Shown here piece after piece: positions 26,489-36,329 of a stretch of 64,000 bases of DNA. The notes below the pieces were generated by a model, which saw only the letters and a program-made list of their open reading frames with translations, had not been told where the DNA came from and searched no databases. Numbering within the stretch: position 1 is the first letter of the stretch; every line of letters starts with the position of its first letter. The stretch is from Parahoeflea alexandrii (GTDB taxonomy: Bacteria; Pseudomonadota; Alphaproteobacteria; Rhizobiales; Rhizobiaceae). The position numbers were made by a program, and so were the translations under genes. The stretch lies in the NCBI RefSeq assembly GCF_024105735.1, contig NZ_JAAAML010000001.1, forward strand, positions 496,001 to 560,000. Direction: 5' to 3'.

Positions 26489-28435
26489 ATGCTCAAGAAC
26501 ATCTCCGTCAGCACGAAGGGATTTGCGGCTTTCGCCATCCTTGCGTTCATCGCGATCGGCGCTTCCAGCCTGATCTACATGCGGGCCCTGACCGCGAACG
26601 AGCTTGTTAAGCACAGCCAGACAATGGGTGAGTTGCTGGCGGAAACGGCGGGCCTCAACACGCAGGTGAACAAGGCCAATCTCCACGTGAAGAATTTCCT
26701 GCTCACCGGCAACCGCGAATTCGTCAGTGCGTTCGAGGACACCAGTGCTGCGATCGACGCCCAGTTTAACAAGCTCGACGGACTTTACGCCGAGCATGCC
26801 AGCAGTGAAACGGCGGTGCTCGGCGAAGCCGCCGCGGTGTTCGACCAGTGGCGAACCACTGTCGTCGACCGGCAGATCCTGCTGATGCGGGACCCGATGA
26901 CGGTTGAACTGGCGCGGGTGCTGGAACTGACTGGAGAAGGCTCGAAGCTTCTGGGCGAGTTTGGTGCAAAGGTCGGCGGATTGCTGAGCACCGTCCAGCA
27001 GAAGAGCGCCGTTGCCTCCAGCGAACAGGCCTCGGCGCTTACAGCTGTCGAGTTCATCAGCCTCGCGGCCTCGATCTTCGTGGCCTTGATGGCCGCCGGC
27101 ATGGGGTTCATGAACTTCCAGCTGGTGTCGCGTCCGCTGGGCCGTCTTGCCGACGCCACGGCGAAGCTCGCCAACGGTGATCTAGATGTAGAGATCGAAA
27201 AGGGCGGCAAGGATGAGATCGGCAAGATGGCGGAAGCCATGCAGGTCTTCCGCGAAGCCGGTATTGCCAACCAGCGTTTGCAGTCGGAAGCCGAAGCAAA
27301 CCGCAAGCAGGCCGAGGCCGACCGCATCGCAGCGCAGGAACGCGCCGAGGCCGATGCCGCCGCGCGCCTGAAAGTCGCGACGTCCGGTCTGGCAACCGGT
27401 TTGCAGAGACTTGCTGCAGGCGACCTTTCCTTCCAGCTCGAAGAGGCATTCGCACCGGACTTCGAAGCGCTGCGCCACGACTTCAACCAGTCGGTCAAGC
27501 AGTTGAGCACGACGATGGCATCCATCACCGACAGCGTGTCGATGATGGAAACCGGAACGCGCGAAATCGCCAACGGCACTGACGACCTGTCCAAGCGTAC
27601 CGAACGCCAGGCCGCAGCACTCGAGGAAACCGCGGCTGCCGTCGAGGAAATCACCGCCAATGTGGTCAACTCGACCAAGCGCACCGAAGAGGCCCGCGGT
27701 GTTGCCTCGCAGGCCAATTCCTCGGCCAACCAGTCTTCCGAAGTGGTCGGTCAGGCAGAAGACGCAATGCGCCGGATCGAGGAAAGCTCGAAGCAGATTT
27801 CCAACATCATCGGGGTCATCGACGAGATTGCGTTCCAGACCAACCTTCTTGCGTTGAACGCCGGTGTCGAGGCCGCACGTGCCGGTGAAGCCGGCAAGGG
27901 TTTTGCCGTCGTCGCCCAGGAAGTGCGGGAACTGGCGCAACGCTCGGCCAACGCGGCCAAGGAGATCAAGGAACTCATCCAGAACTCCTCTACCGAGGTT
28001 TCCAGCGGTGTCGACCTGGTGCGCCGGGCAAGCGAGGCGCTCCGAACCATCGGCGGCTTCATTACAGACATGAACACGCACATGGACGCGATCGCGATAT
28101 CGGCGAAGGAGCAGTCGACCGGACTGTCCGAGGTCAACCAGGCGGTCAACTCGATGGACCAGACCACCCAGCAGAACGCCGCGATGGTGGAACAGTCCAA
28201 CGCCGCATCGTCGGAACTGGCGGCCGAGGCTGGAAAACTTCGCGAGCTGATTTCCCAGTTCAAGATCGACGGATCGGCGAGCGCCCAGTCCGCAGCCCTG
28301 CATCAGACAGCCAGGATGATGGCGCACACATCCCAGCCTCAAGCGCGTCAGCCTGCTGCAGCCAGCCCGGCCCGTCCCCAGATGCGCAGCCAGGGCAATG
28401 CCGCGGTGGCACAGGACGAGTGGGAAGAGTTCTGA
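26489..28435 (+). CDS. Methyl-accepting chemotaxis protein
   Basis: A 648-residue chemoreceptor. Membrane segments lie at about residues 10-31 and 188-212; the periplasmic part between them is all-helical, and a HAMP domain follows ([20 protein letters not shown]). A second HAMP-like segment near 310 leads to the signalling tip ([40 protein letters not shown]). The C-terminus ends in DEWEEF, close to the xWxxF tether that binds CheR/CheB, so it should be methylated. The upstream Cache-like protein probably supplies ligand sensing. A strong terminator follows at 28467. Confidence 0.95.
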   Translation: MLKNISVSTKGFAAFAILAFIAIGASSLIYMRALTANELVKHSQTMGELLAETAGLNTQVNKANLHVKNFLLTGNREFVSAFEDTSAAIDAQFNKLDGLYAEHASSETAVLGEAAAVFDQWRTTVVDRQILLMRDPMTVELARVLELTGEGSKLLGEFGAKVGGLLSTVQQKSAVASSEQASALTAVEFISLAASIFVALMAAGMGFMNFQLVSRPLGRLADATAKLANGDLDVEIEKGGKDEIGKMAEAMQVFREAGIANQRLQSEAEANRKQAEADRIAAQERAEADAAARLKVATSGLATGLQRLAAGDLSFQLEEAFAPDFEALRHDFNQSVKQLSTTMASITDSVSMMETGTREIANGTDDLSKRTERQAAALEETAAAVEEITANVVNSTKRTEEARGVASQANSSANQSSEVVGQAEDAMRRIEESSKQISNIIGVIDEIAFQTNLLALNAGVEAARAGEAGKGFAVVAQEVRELAQRSANAAKEIKELIQNSSTEVSSGVDLVRRASEALRTIGGFITDMNTHMDAIAISAKEQSTGLSEVNQAVNSMDQTTQQNAAMVEQSNAASSELAAEAGKLRELISQFKIDGSASAQSAALHQTARMMAHTSQPQARQPAAASPARPQMRSQGNAAVAQDEWEEF

Positions 28436-28466
28436 TCAAGACCCACAGCATCAGCTAGCAAGCATA

Positions 28467-28498
28467 AAAAGACCCGCCTTCCAGGAGGCGGGTCTTTT
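28467..28498. terminator. Bidirectional intrinsic terminator after the chemoreceptor gene
   Basis: AAAAGACCCGCCT (28467-28479) pairs exactly with AGGCGGGTCTTTT (28486-28498) around six bases. A-run on the left and T-run on the right let it act on both strands, ending the chemoreceptor transcript and possibly that of copA, which converges from the other side about 100 bases away. Confidence 0.9.
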
Positions 28499-28601
28499 GC
28501 TGTTTATCCCATGACTGGCCTTGCTCGGAATATCAGTGTGATTGCCTGGCGTTGGTCGCGGAATTGCCGCGTCCTGCAAAATCAAGCCGAGAACCGGGCG
28601 C

Positions 28602-30866
28602 TCAGTTGTCTGTAAAGCCCGGCCGCCAGCGTGCCATCAGGGCCGAATTCGTGACGACGCTGACCGAAGAGAAGGCCATCGCCGCCCCGGCGAATACGGG
28701 CGGCAGGATTCCAAATGCCGCCAGCGGGATTCCGATCAGATTGTAGACAAAGGCCCAGCCGAGATTCTGCCTGATGGTGCGCCGGGTCCTGGCAGCCACA
28801 TCGAGGGCCGCGGGCACCAGGCGCAGGTCCGGACGCATCAGGGTGATGGCGGCGGCCTCGCGGGCGGCGTCCGATCCGCTGGCCATGGCTATTCCGAGAT
28901 CGGCTGCGGCAAGCGCCGGTGCGTCGTTCAGGCCATCTCCGACAAATGCCACATGCCCGCCGGTGCTGCTGGCGAGTTCGCGGATGACATCGAGTTTTTC
29001 AGCGGGCAGCAGACCGGCGCGGACATCGCTCACTCCGGCCTCAGCGGCAATAGCCCGGGCTGTGGCCTGATTGTCGCCGGTCAGCATGACGCTGGCCAGA
29101 CCCCGCGATGATAGTTCCGCCAGAGCCTCTCGGGTCTGCGGCCGGATCCTGTCAGCCAGGCGGATCACGCCGACGAGCCGGTCGCCGGAAGAGACCCAGG
29201 CGAGGGTTCCTGCCTGGTCCTGCCCCAAGGTTTTGCCGGCGCTGCCTGTCTTGATGCCCGCTTCGGAGAGGTAACGTTCGGAGCCAACCCGGACGAGCCG
29301 GCCGTCAACGGTGCCTTCCAGCCCGTGGCCGGGCACAGCGCGGATGTTGTCTGCCTGGGAAATGACGACCCCTTGCTGTCCGGCATGGCTCAGGATGGCG
29401 CGGCCGAGCGGGTGCTCGCTGCCGGTCTCCACCGATGCGGCAAGCTCCAGCAGTTCCGCCTCGCTTGCGCCCTCTGCAGGACTGAGCCCGGCCACTTCGG
29501 GGGTGCCCATGGTCAGGGTTCCGGTCTTGTCGAAGGCGACCAGGCGGATATCGGTGGCGCGCTCGAGTGTCTCGATATCCCTGATGAGAATGCCCGCCCG
29601 GGCAGCGGCGCCGGTGCCGGCAACCAGTGCAGTCGGCGTGGCGAGGCCGAGCGCGCAGGGGCAGGCAATGACCAGCACGGCCACGGCCGCCACCATGGCG
29701 GCTTCAAAACCCGCACCCGCAAGCATCCAGCCGGCAAGGGTGATCAGGGCGATGATAAGAATGACGGGCACGAAGACCGCCGAGATCCGGTCAACGAGTT
29801 TCTGCACGGGAGCGTGGCCGGTCTGGGCTTCCTCAACGAGGCGGGTCATCCGGGCAAGACGGGTGTCGGATCCCACCGCGCGGACCTCCACTTCGAGTAC
29901 GCCCTCGCTGTTCGTGGTTCCGGTGATGACCGGGTCTCCCGGTCCGCGCGAGACAGGCATGCTTTCGCCGGTGACCATGGCTTCATCGAGAGAGGAATGA
30001 CCGGTCAGGATGACGCCATCGGCGGCCACCCTCATCCCGGGTTTGATCACGATGACATCGCCGGCGGCGAGGCGCTCGACCGGAATCGTGCTGATCGATC
30101 CGCCGGGGGTCCTGAGATCTGCAGTGTCGGGCTGCAACCGGCCAAGCGCGCGCAATGCGCCGGCAGCGCCTGACTTGGCCCGGGCTTCGAGATACTTGCC
30201 CAGCATGATGAGGGTCAGAACGACGGCTGCCGCCTCAAAGTGAAGATGCGAGGCCATCGTATCGCCATGGCCCGCGTGCGGATCGGCCCAAGTGCCGGCC
30301 ATCACCCACAGCGACCAGAGATAGGCCGCACCGGTTCCAAGGCTTACCAGCACGGCCATGTTGGCGGACCCGCCGCGCAGGGCGCCAAAGGCCTCACGCC
30401 AGAACCGGCTTCCGGATATGGCCATCACGCCTGTTGCAAGCACTGCCTGCCAGGCGGGAGAGATCCAGGCCTCGCCAAGCCCTGTCATCATCGGCAACAT
30501 GCCGATCACGATGGGCAGTGTCAGCAGGGCGGAGGTGACCAGACGCAGCAATGTCTGTCGTTCATCGGCACGCCGCAGCGCTGCCTGGGCCTCGTCGGCA
30601 TCGCGGTGCGCGGTGAAATCATCCCTGCGCAGCACGGCGCCGAACCCGGCCCGGCCGATGGCGTCAGCGAGGCTGGAAGGATCGAGGTCGCGGCCTTCGA
30701 TATCGGCGCGTTCGAGGGCCAGATTGACGCGAGCCCCGGAAACCCCCGGCTGGCGGCTCAAGACCTTCTCAACCCGGGCAGAACAGCTTGCGCAGGTCAT
30801 GCCGGTAATGTCGAAGGTCAGATGGTCAGGCTTGGCGGTCACCCGGCCGGTCTCAGCCTGCCACAC
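28602..30866 (-). CDS. copA: Copper-translocating P-type ATPase
   Basis: A 754-residue P1B-type ATPase that pumps Cu(I) out of the cytoplasm. One N-terminal heavy-metal domain has GMTCASC. Transmembrane helices flank the metal-transport motif ACPCALGLATPTALV. The phosphorylation motif is DKTGTLTMG, the TGE is in the VTGESMPV loop and the hinge is VGDGLNDAPAL. The frame opens with GTG at 30866, overlapping copZ by 14 bases; another GTG at 30842 is equally plausible. It forms a two-gene unit with the chaperone copZ, and an ArsR-type regulator is nearby. Confidence 0.95.
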   Translation of the reverse strand: MWQAETGRVTAKPDHLTFDITGMTCASCSARVEKVLSRQPGVSGARVNLALERADIEGRDLDPSSLADAIGRAGFGAVLRRDDFTAHRDADEAQAALRRADERQTLLRLVTSALLTLPIVIGMLPMMTGLGEAWISPAWQAVLATGVMAISGSRFWREAFGALRGGSANMAVLVSLGTGAAYLWSLWVMAGTWADPHAGHGDTMASHLHFEAAAVVLTLIMLGKYLEARAKSGAAGALRALGRLQPDTADLRTPGGSISTIPVERLAAGDVIVIKPGMRVAADGVILTGHSSLDEAMVTGESMPVSRGPGDPVITGTTNSEGVLEVEVRAVGSDTRLARMTRLVEEAQTGHAPVQKLVDRISAVFVPVILIIALITLAGWMLAGAGFEAAMVAAVAVLVIACPCALGLATPTALVAGTGAAARAGILIRDIETLERATDIRLVAFDKTGTLTMGTPEVAGLSPAEGASEAELLELAASVETGSEHPLGRAILSHAGQQGVVISQADNIRAVPGHGLEGTVDGRLVRVGSERYLSEAGIKTGSAGKTLGQDQAGTLAWVSSGDRLVGVIRLADRIRPQTREALAELSSRGLASVMLTGDNQATARAIAAEAGVSDVRAGLLPAEKLDVIRELASSTGGHVAFVGDGLNDAPALAAADLGIAMASGSDAAREAAAITLMRPDLRLVPAALDVAARTRRTIRQNLGWAFVYNLIGIPLAAFGILPPVFAGAAMAFSSVSVVTNSALMARWRPGFTDN

Positions 30867-31065
30867 CGGTCACATCGAACCCGCAATCCTCGATCACGCC
30901 CCTGAGCGTTTCGGCAAGCTCCGGCCGCGCAATGTCAGCCGTGAGTTTTCCACTCTCCAGATCGACGGAGAGGTTGGAAACACCGTCCACTGACGCCGCC
31001 GCCTTTTTGACGGACCCGACACATCCGTCGCAGTGCATGCCGTCGATCTGTAGTGAGATAGTCAT
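30853..31065 (-). CDS. copZ: Copper chaperone CopZ (heavy-metal-associated domain)
   Basis: A 70-residue single HMA domain with the metal motif GMHCDGC near residue 10 and the ferredoxin-like beta-alpha-beta layout (VKKAAASVDGVSNLSVDLES). It delivers Cu(I) to CopA. The ATG at 31065 starts the domain directly; an ATG at 31116 would add 17 unneeded residues. Its stop lies inside the possible start of copA, showing tight coupling. Confidence 0.92.
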   Translation of the reverse strand: MTISLQIDGMHCDGCVGSVKKAAASVDGVSNLSVDLESGKLTADIARPELAETLRGVIEDCGFDVTGVAG

Positions 31066-31166
31066 GAGGGAGATCCTTTCCCGCCTCATATGGGGCGCGG
31101 CATGCAGGATCGTCAAGCGCCGTCCGCAACGAACGGCGCACCGACTCCGGGATCAGACTCGTGAGC

Positions 31167-31463
31167 TCAGTTGCAATAGATTCTGGTCAGTGTCCTGAGC
31201 ATCTGCAGGACCGGCTCCGAATTGATCGAGTAGTAGACCGCCTGCGCCTCGCGACGGGTCTTGACCAGCTGCCGGGTGCGCAATTTCGCCAGGTGCTGGG
31301 AAAGAGCGGACTGGCTCAGGTCGACCTTCTCTGCAAGCGTACCAACCTGCATCTCGCCATTGGCCAGATTGCAAAGGATCATCATCCGCTTCTGATTGCC
31401 CATTGCCGCCAGAAGGTCGGCTGCTTCTTCGGAGTAGGTTTCCAAACGGTGCGTATCAATCAT
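31167..31463 (-). CDS. ArsR family winged-helix regulator
   Basis: A 98-residue ArsR/SmtB-type repressor. The winged helix is clear: LAAMGNQKRMMILCNLANG, recognition helix LSQSALSQHLAKLRTRQLV and wing REAQAVYYSIN. The ligand-binding CxCxx(D) motif of metal sensors is not present in the recognition helix; only isolated cysteines occur at about residue 31 and near the C-terminus (IYCN). It resembles NolR-type rhizobial regulators. It is upstream of copZA on the same strand, about 100 bases away, so it could control copper export, but CueR-type MerR proteins usually do this. Confidence 0.85.
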   Translation of the reverse strand: MIDTHRLETYSEEAADLLAAMGNQKRMMILCNLANGEMQVGTLAEKVDLSQSALSQHLAKLRTRQLVKTRREAQAVYYSINSEPVLQMLRTLTRIYCN

Positions 31464-31529
31464 GGCTATCTCTAATCCCTCCGCTCAAGACGGTCTCAAT
31501 AAATTCTGCAAATGCTCAAAAAAGTTCGA

Positions 31530-31556
31530 CAACCATACTTCAACCATAAAATGGTT
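31530..31556. promoter_or_regulatory. Candidate operator of the ArsR family regulator
   Basis: AACCAT (31542-31547) and ATGGTT (31551-31556) are inverted around AAA, and CAACCATA occurs twice in direct orientation (31530-31537 and 31541-31548). The site lies about 70-90 bases before the regulator start on the minus strand, in the gap after hugZ, as expected for autoregulation. Confidence 0.5.
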
Positions 31557-31575
31557 AATGTACACCCCTATTTTT

Positions 31576-32322
31576 TCATAGCGTACGCGAGAGTTCGGCA
31601 AGCTTGAAGCGCAAGCTTGATGCGTCTGTGAGCGGAACGTCATACTCGACCCGCAAAAGCTCGTCACCGAGGGTGAGATCCAGCCCCGCACAATCGATTC
31701 CACACACTTTCCACCCGGGTTTTTTCGATTTTCCGTGAATTCTGGCATAGGAATCAACGGCGTCGGGATGATCGTCATTCATGTGGGAAATGGCGTCGGA
31801 TTCGATCCCGGCGACCCCCTCGACTGCCGGTGATGCGATCAAAAGGTCGGAAGCGTCGAGGTGGAAGGCCCTGCCGAAGCCGCCATTGAGGCTGGCTGAT
31901 TCGGGCACCATCCTGAAAAAGCTGAAATCGGGAAAGTCCGCGTAGAGAGCGGCCTTGGGGTGCCTGGCAATGAACCGTGCGCGCAGGCGTCCATGGGCGG
32001 GATCCTCGCGGGCGAGCCGTTCGGCGCGGGTTCGAACGGTGATCCGCGGATGGGCGAGGGGATCGCCTTTTTTCGGTTCCCCGAACAGCAGGGATGCGCG
32101 CGGATCTGCCGTCAGTGCGCCGGTGTGCACCGATAGCGCAGAGACCAGTATCACCGGAACGCCATCGATGTCGGTGCCGGTCAGAACCCGGCTGGCGAAG
32201 GGAAATCCGGTTTCCGGTTCGAGGACGCCGATGGCGCCGAACCGAGCCCCCCGGACAAGGCGACGCGCCAGGCGGCGCGCCTCCTCGTCCGTGTCACGAA
32301 TGGTTTTGACGGGCTCCTTCAT
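31576..32322 (-). CDS. HugZ-like heme oxygenase / pyridoxamine-phosphate-oxidase-fold protein
   Basis: A 248-residue protein with a split-barrel flavin/heme-binding fold (FGAIGVLEPETGFPFASRVL, then PRASLLFGEPKKGDPLAHPR) and a C-terminal DUF2470 domain (SDAISHMNDDHPDAVDSYAR). This two-part layout is that of HugZ/HutZ proteins, which bind and degrade heme to release iron. The ATG at 32322 (MKEPVKTIRDTDEEARRL) fits family length; the frame upstream to 32430 is out of family. It follows an SDR gene after 16 bases on the same strand. No heme transport gene is nearby. Confidence 0.8.
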   Translation of the reverse strand: MKEPVKTIRDTDEEARRLARRLVRGARFGAIGVLEPETGFPFASRVLTGTDIDGVPVILVSALSVHTGALTADPRASLLFGEPKKGDPLAHPRITVRTRAERLAREDPAHGRLRARFIARHPKAALYADFPDFSFFRMVPESASLNGGFGRAFHLDASDLLIASPAVEGVAGIESDAISHMNDDHPDAVDSYARIHGKSKKPGWKVCGIDCAGLDLTLGDELLRVEYDVPLTDASSLRFKLAELSRTL

Positions 32323-32338
32323 CGCCACCGGATTTCCT

Positions 32339-33100
<762 letters not shown>

Positions 33101-33176
33101 ACTCTGGTCTCCTTGACTTGACTGATGTGATGTATCCGTGTCGCCTTGTCCGTGGAACCTCGTCCGGGTCAGGCGG

Positions 33177-34238
33177 TCAACGCCGATGCCGGGTCAAGCC
33201 GCGGATGATGTCGTCGGCAGTGATGGACCCTGTCACGACGCCCTTGTCAATCACGCCGATGGTCCCATCGCGCCTTGCGAGTGCATCCATGACGTCAGAC
33301 AGCGGGGTATCGGGAGTGACCGATGCGGACAGCGGCGATTGGCCGCGCGTGCCGTCGGGCTTGCCGGCTGCCATGACATCGCGGGCGGTAAGCATCGCAA
33401 TCGGGTTCATGTTGGCGACGAAATCGGCAACATATTTGTTGACGGGCGAATTGACGATCTCGCGCGGCGTGCCGCACTGGATGATGCGGCCGCCTTCCAT
33501 GATGGCAATGCGGTTGCCAAGCTTCATGGCCTCGTCGAGGTCATGGCTGACAAAGATGATGGTCTTGCCGAGACGCGACTGCAGCTCAAGCAGCTCATCC
33601 TGCAGCCGGCTGCGGATCAGCGGGTCGAGAGCAGAGAACGGCTCGTCCATCAACAGGATCGGCGCACCGGTGGCAAAGGCGCGGGCGAGGCCGACGCGCT
33701 GCTGCATGCCGCCGGAGAGCTCGGCGACCATGCGGTCGGCCCAGTCGGAAAGCCCGACCAGCGCCAGTTGTGCGGTCACGCGCACGTCGCGCTCGGATTT
33801 GGCGATGCCGGCGATCTCGAGGCCGAAGCCGACATTGTCGGCGACCGAGCGCCACGGCAGCAGGCCGAATTGCTGGAACACCATGGATACGGTGTCCATC
33901 CGCAATTGCTTGAGCTGCCTGTCGTCGCAGGCGCCGACGTCAAAAGTCTCCTCGCCGCAGTGAACGGTCAGTTTGCCGCGGCTGATCGGATTGAGCCGGT
34001 TGACGGCGCGCAGAAGCGTGGACTTTCCGGATCCCGAAAGCCCCATCAGCACCAGGATCTCGCCCTCGTTGATGTCGACGCTGCAATCATGCACGCCAAG
34101 CACGTCGCCGGTCACTTCCTGGATCTCGGTACGCGACTTGCCGGCATCGGCAAGCGCCAGGCTCTCGACGGTGTTGTCACCGAAGATGATGGAAACATTC
34201 TCAATGCGGACCGAGCCGCGCGCAGCATCGATACTCAT
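33177..34238 (-). CDS. choV: Choline/betaine ABC transporter ATP-binding protein
   Basis: A 353-residue ATPase of the ProV/ChoV type. Walker A GLSGSGKST is at residues 66-74, then VFQQFGLLPWRSV, the signature LSGGMQQRVGLARA and Walker B LLMDEPFSALDPL. The N-terminal extension before Walker A and the C-terminal CBS-like tail (ARDVMAAGKPDG, then TPLSDVMDALARRDGT) are features of the osmolyte-uptake ATPases. It is the last gene of choX-choW-choV, with its start overlapping the choW stop (ATGA). Confidence 0.92.
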   Translation of the reverse strand: MSIDAARGSVRIENVSIIFGDNTVESLALADAGKSRTEIQEVTGDVLGVHDCSVDINEGEILVLMGLSGSGKSTLLRAVNRLNPISRGKLTVHCGEETFDVGACDDRQLKQLRMDTVSMVFQQFGLLPWRSVADNVGFGLEIAGIAKSERDVRVTAQLALVGLSDWADRMVAELSGGMQQRVGLARAFATGAPILLMDEPFSALDPLIRSRLQDELLELQSRLGKTIIFVSHDLDEAMKLGNRIAIMEGGRIIQCGTPREIVNSPVNKYVADFVANMNPIAMLTARDVMAAGKPDGTRGQSPLSASVTPDTPLSDVMDALARRDGTIGVIDKGVVTGSITADDIIRGLTRHRR

Positions 34239-35089
34239 GATGTGGCTCCGATGCGTACCCGGCAGATGCGGTCGAGGATGATGGCGAGAATGACGATGGC
34301 GATGCCGGCTTCAAGACCGAGCGGAATGTTGACGGTGTTGAGCGCCCGCACCACCGGCTTGCCCAGTCCGTTGGCGCCGATCAGCGCGGCGATGACAACC
34401 ATCGACAGTGACAGCATGATGCATTGCGTCAGACCTGCCATGATGGTCGGCAGGGCGGCGGGCAATTCGACCTTCCTGAGAAGCTGCTGCTTCGATGCGC
34501 CGAAGGCGAGGCCCGCCTCGACCATAGGCTTGGGGACGGACGTGATGCCGAGATAGGTCAGCCGGATCGGCGCCGGCGAGGCAAAGATGATGGTCACCAG
34601 CAGGCCGGGTGCCAGGCCGAGGCCGAACAGGATCAGAACCGGGATGAGATAGACGAATGTGGGCATCGTCTGCATCAGGTCGAGGATCGGCTGGACATAG
34701 GTGTAAAGCCGCGGACGGTGCGCCAGCCAGATACCGATCGGCACGCCGATGAGCATCGACATGAAGGCGGCGGAAATCACCAGAACCAGGGTTTCGACGG
34801 TTTCCTTCCAAAGGCCCTGGTTGATGATGAAGACCAGCCCGAGCACGATCCCGAGCGCCAGTCTCCATGACTTCTGGATGCGCCAGCCGATCAGAGCGAT
34901 TGCCAGGACGAGTACCAACGGTGGCAGCCAAAGCAGGCCGTCGATCATTGAATCAAGAAAGAACTTCAGGGAGTCGGCGATGGCATCAAAGACAAATTCG
35001 AAATTGTCGGTGAGGAAGTTGAAGAAGCTCCTGCCCCATTTCCCGACCGGGATTTTCCACGCGGTGATGAAGTCCGCCATTCCGTCCAT
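34235..35089 (-). CDS. choW: Choline/betaine ABC transporter permease
   Basis: A 284-residue inner-membrane permease of the ProW/ChoW group. It has a hydrophilic amphipathic head of about 50 residues (KFFLDSMIDGLLWLPPLVLV begins the first membrane part), several membrane helices and the EAA-like loop AFGASKQQLLRKVELPAALP. I chose the ATG at 35089, preceded by GGGGGACAGGAC; the frame to 35203 would overlap choX. The stop overlaps the choV start. A very strong hairpin separates it from choX. Confidence 0.9.
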   Translation of the reverse strand: MDGMADFITAWKIPVGKWGRSFFNFLTDNFEFVFDAIADSLKFFLDSMIDGLLWLPPLVLVLAIALIGWRIQKSWRLALGIVLGLVFIINQGLWKETVETLVLVISAAFMSMLIGVPIGIWLAHRPRLYTYVQPILDLMQTMPTFVYLIPVLILFGLGLAPGLLVTIIFASPAPIRLTYLGITSVPKPMVEAGLAFGASKQQLLRKVELPAALPTIMAGLTQCIMLSLSMVVIAALIGANGLGKPVVRALNTVNIPLGLEAGIAIVILAIILDRICRVRIGATS

Positions 35090-35109
35090 GTCCTGTCCCC
35101 CGACATAAG

Positions 35110-35148
35110 TCACGGCCCGGGACCGCGCGCGGCAGTCCCGGGCCGTGA
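35110..35148 (-). other. Strong hairpin between choX and choW
   Basis: TCACGGCCCGGGAC (35110-35123) and GTCCCGGGCCGTGA (35135-35148) are exact 14-base reverse complements around 11 bases. It begins eight bases past the choX stop on the minus strand and ends 20 bases before the choW start. No T-run follows. Such stems after a binding-protein gene usually protect its mRNA and lower readthrough. Confidence 0.7.
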
Positions 35149-35156
35149 TAGCAGTC

Positions 35157-36086
35157 TTACATGCCCAGCTTTGCCGCGACAGCCGCAGCGGCATCACCAC
35201 CATCGAAGGTGGTCACGCCGTCGAGCCATGGCGTGACCGCATCGGGATTTGCCTTGAGCCAGGCGAGACCCGCATCATTGGCATCCTCACCCTTGAGGAT
35301 GGCATCCATGATCTGGTTTTCCATGGATAGCGAGAAGGTCAGATTCTTGACCAGCTTGCCGACATTCGGGCACTCCTCGATGAAGCCGGCGCGCACATTG
35401 GTGTGGACGGTGGCCGCTCCGAAGCCTGAATCCCCCATGCCGTCAAGATAGGTGATGGACATCTCGCCCATGATCGGATGTGGCGTCCAGCCGAGAAATG
35501 CGATCCATTCCTCGTTCTTCAGCGCCTTCTCTGCCTGGGACAGCATGCCGGCTTCAGAGCTTTCGACCAGCTCGAAACCATCGAGGCCATTGGCCGGATC
35601 GTCGATCATTTCGAGAACGATGCGGTTGCCGTCATTGCCTGGCTCGATGCCGTAGATCTTGCCGTCGAACTTGTCCTTGAACTTGCCGATGTCGGTCAGG
35701 CTCTTGACCCCGCCCTCGGCGGCATAGGTCGGGACGACGAGGCCGTAGCCGGCACCCTCAAGGTTCTGGGCAACGGTTTCAACGGAACCGTCGTCAAGGA
35801 AAGGCTGCACATCGGCGGCCATCGAGGGCATCCAGTTGCCAAGGAAGACGTCCATGTCCTTGTTCTTCAGCGACTGGTAGGTCACAGGCACGCTAAGCAC
35901 CTGAACTTCCTGGGTATATCCCAGGGCGTCAAGCACGACGCCGGCGACGGCGGTGGTGGCCTGGATGTCGGTCCAGCCGACATCCGCGAAACGAACATTC
36001 TTGCAGGATTCGGCGTCAGAGGCCTGAACGGTCGCAGTTCCGGCCAGCAGAATTGCGGCGAATGACAGTGTCAGTGTTTTTTTCAT
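35157..36086 (-). CDS. choX: Choline ABC transporter substrate-binding protein
   Basis: A 309-residue periplasmic binding protein with signal peptide MKKTLTLSFAAILLAGTATVQA. The mature part begins with VRFADVGWTDIQATTAVAGV and contains VFLGNWMPSM and EWIAFLGWTPHPIM, tryptophan-rich segments like the aromatic box that holds the trimethylammonium group in ChoX. Choline or betaine uptake for osmoprotection is therefore likely. I chose the ATG at 36086 over 36125 because the signal peptide starts there. No betaine-forming bet genes are in the window. Confidence 0.92.
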   Translation of the reverse strand: MKKTLTLSFAAILLAGTATVQASDAESCKNVRFADVGWTDIQATTAVAGVVLDALGYTQEVQVLSVPVTYQSLKNKDMDVFLGNWMPSMAADVQPFLDDGSVETVAQNLEGAGYGLVVPTYAAEGGVKSLTDIGKFKDKFDGKIYGIEPGNDGNRIVLEMIDDPANGLDGFELVESSEAGMLSQAEKALKNEEWIAFLGWTPHPIMGEMSITYLDGMGDSGFGAATVHTNVRAGFIEECPNVGKLVKNLTFSLSMENQIMDAILKGEDANDAGLAWLKANPDAVTPWLDGVTTFDGGDAAAAVAAKLGM

Positions 36087-36329
36087 GATATCTTTCTCCG
36101 GTGTTCCCAGCGCAGAAACAACCACTTATGGACCGGGAACTCAAGCCGCAATGGCTTCAAATCTTTGAGGACTGGGCAAAAGGGCTGTTGAAAGCGGCGC
36201 TTGAGGGGTGGAAATCGGTCGCGCCGACCGGCAAGAGATTGGAGCCCCGGTGGCCAGCCTTCAGCCTGGCGGTTCCGGGCCTCGAACCGGTGCGCTTCGG
36301 GTGTCGGGAACGTTTTTCGGGAGTCCATC
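36087..36329. other. Intergenic region of 243 bases between choX and tdk
   Basis: This gap separates divergent choX and thymidine kinase genes and should hold both promoters. Short open frames cross it on both strands, but their composition is basic and unlike any family I know, so I do not call a gene. I see no clear operator or riboswitch. Confidence 0.5.

Noticed and set aside
31485-31778. Small minus-strand frame overlapping the end of hugZ and the ArsR promoter
   Set aside because: It overlaps the DUF2470 part of hugZ in another frame, has no ribosome site and covers the candidate operator.
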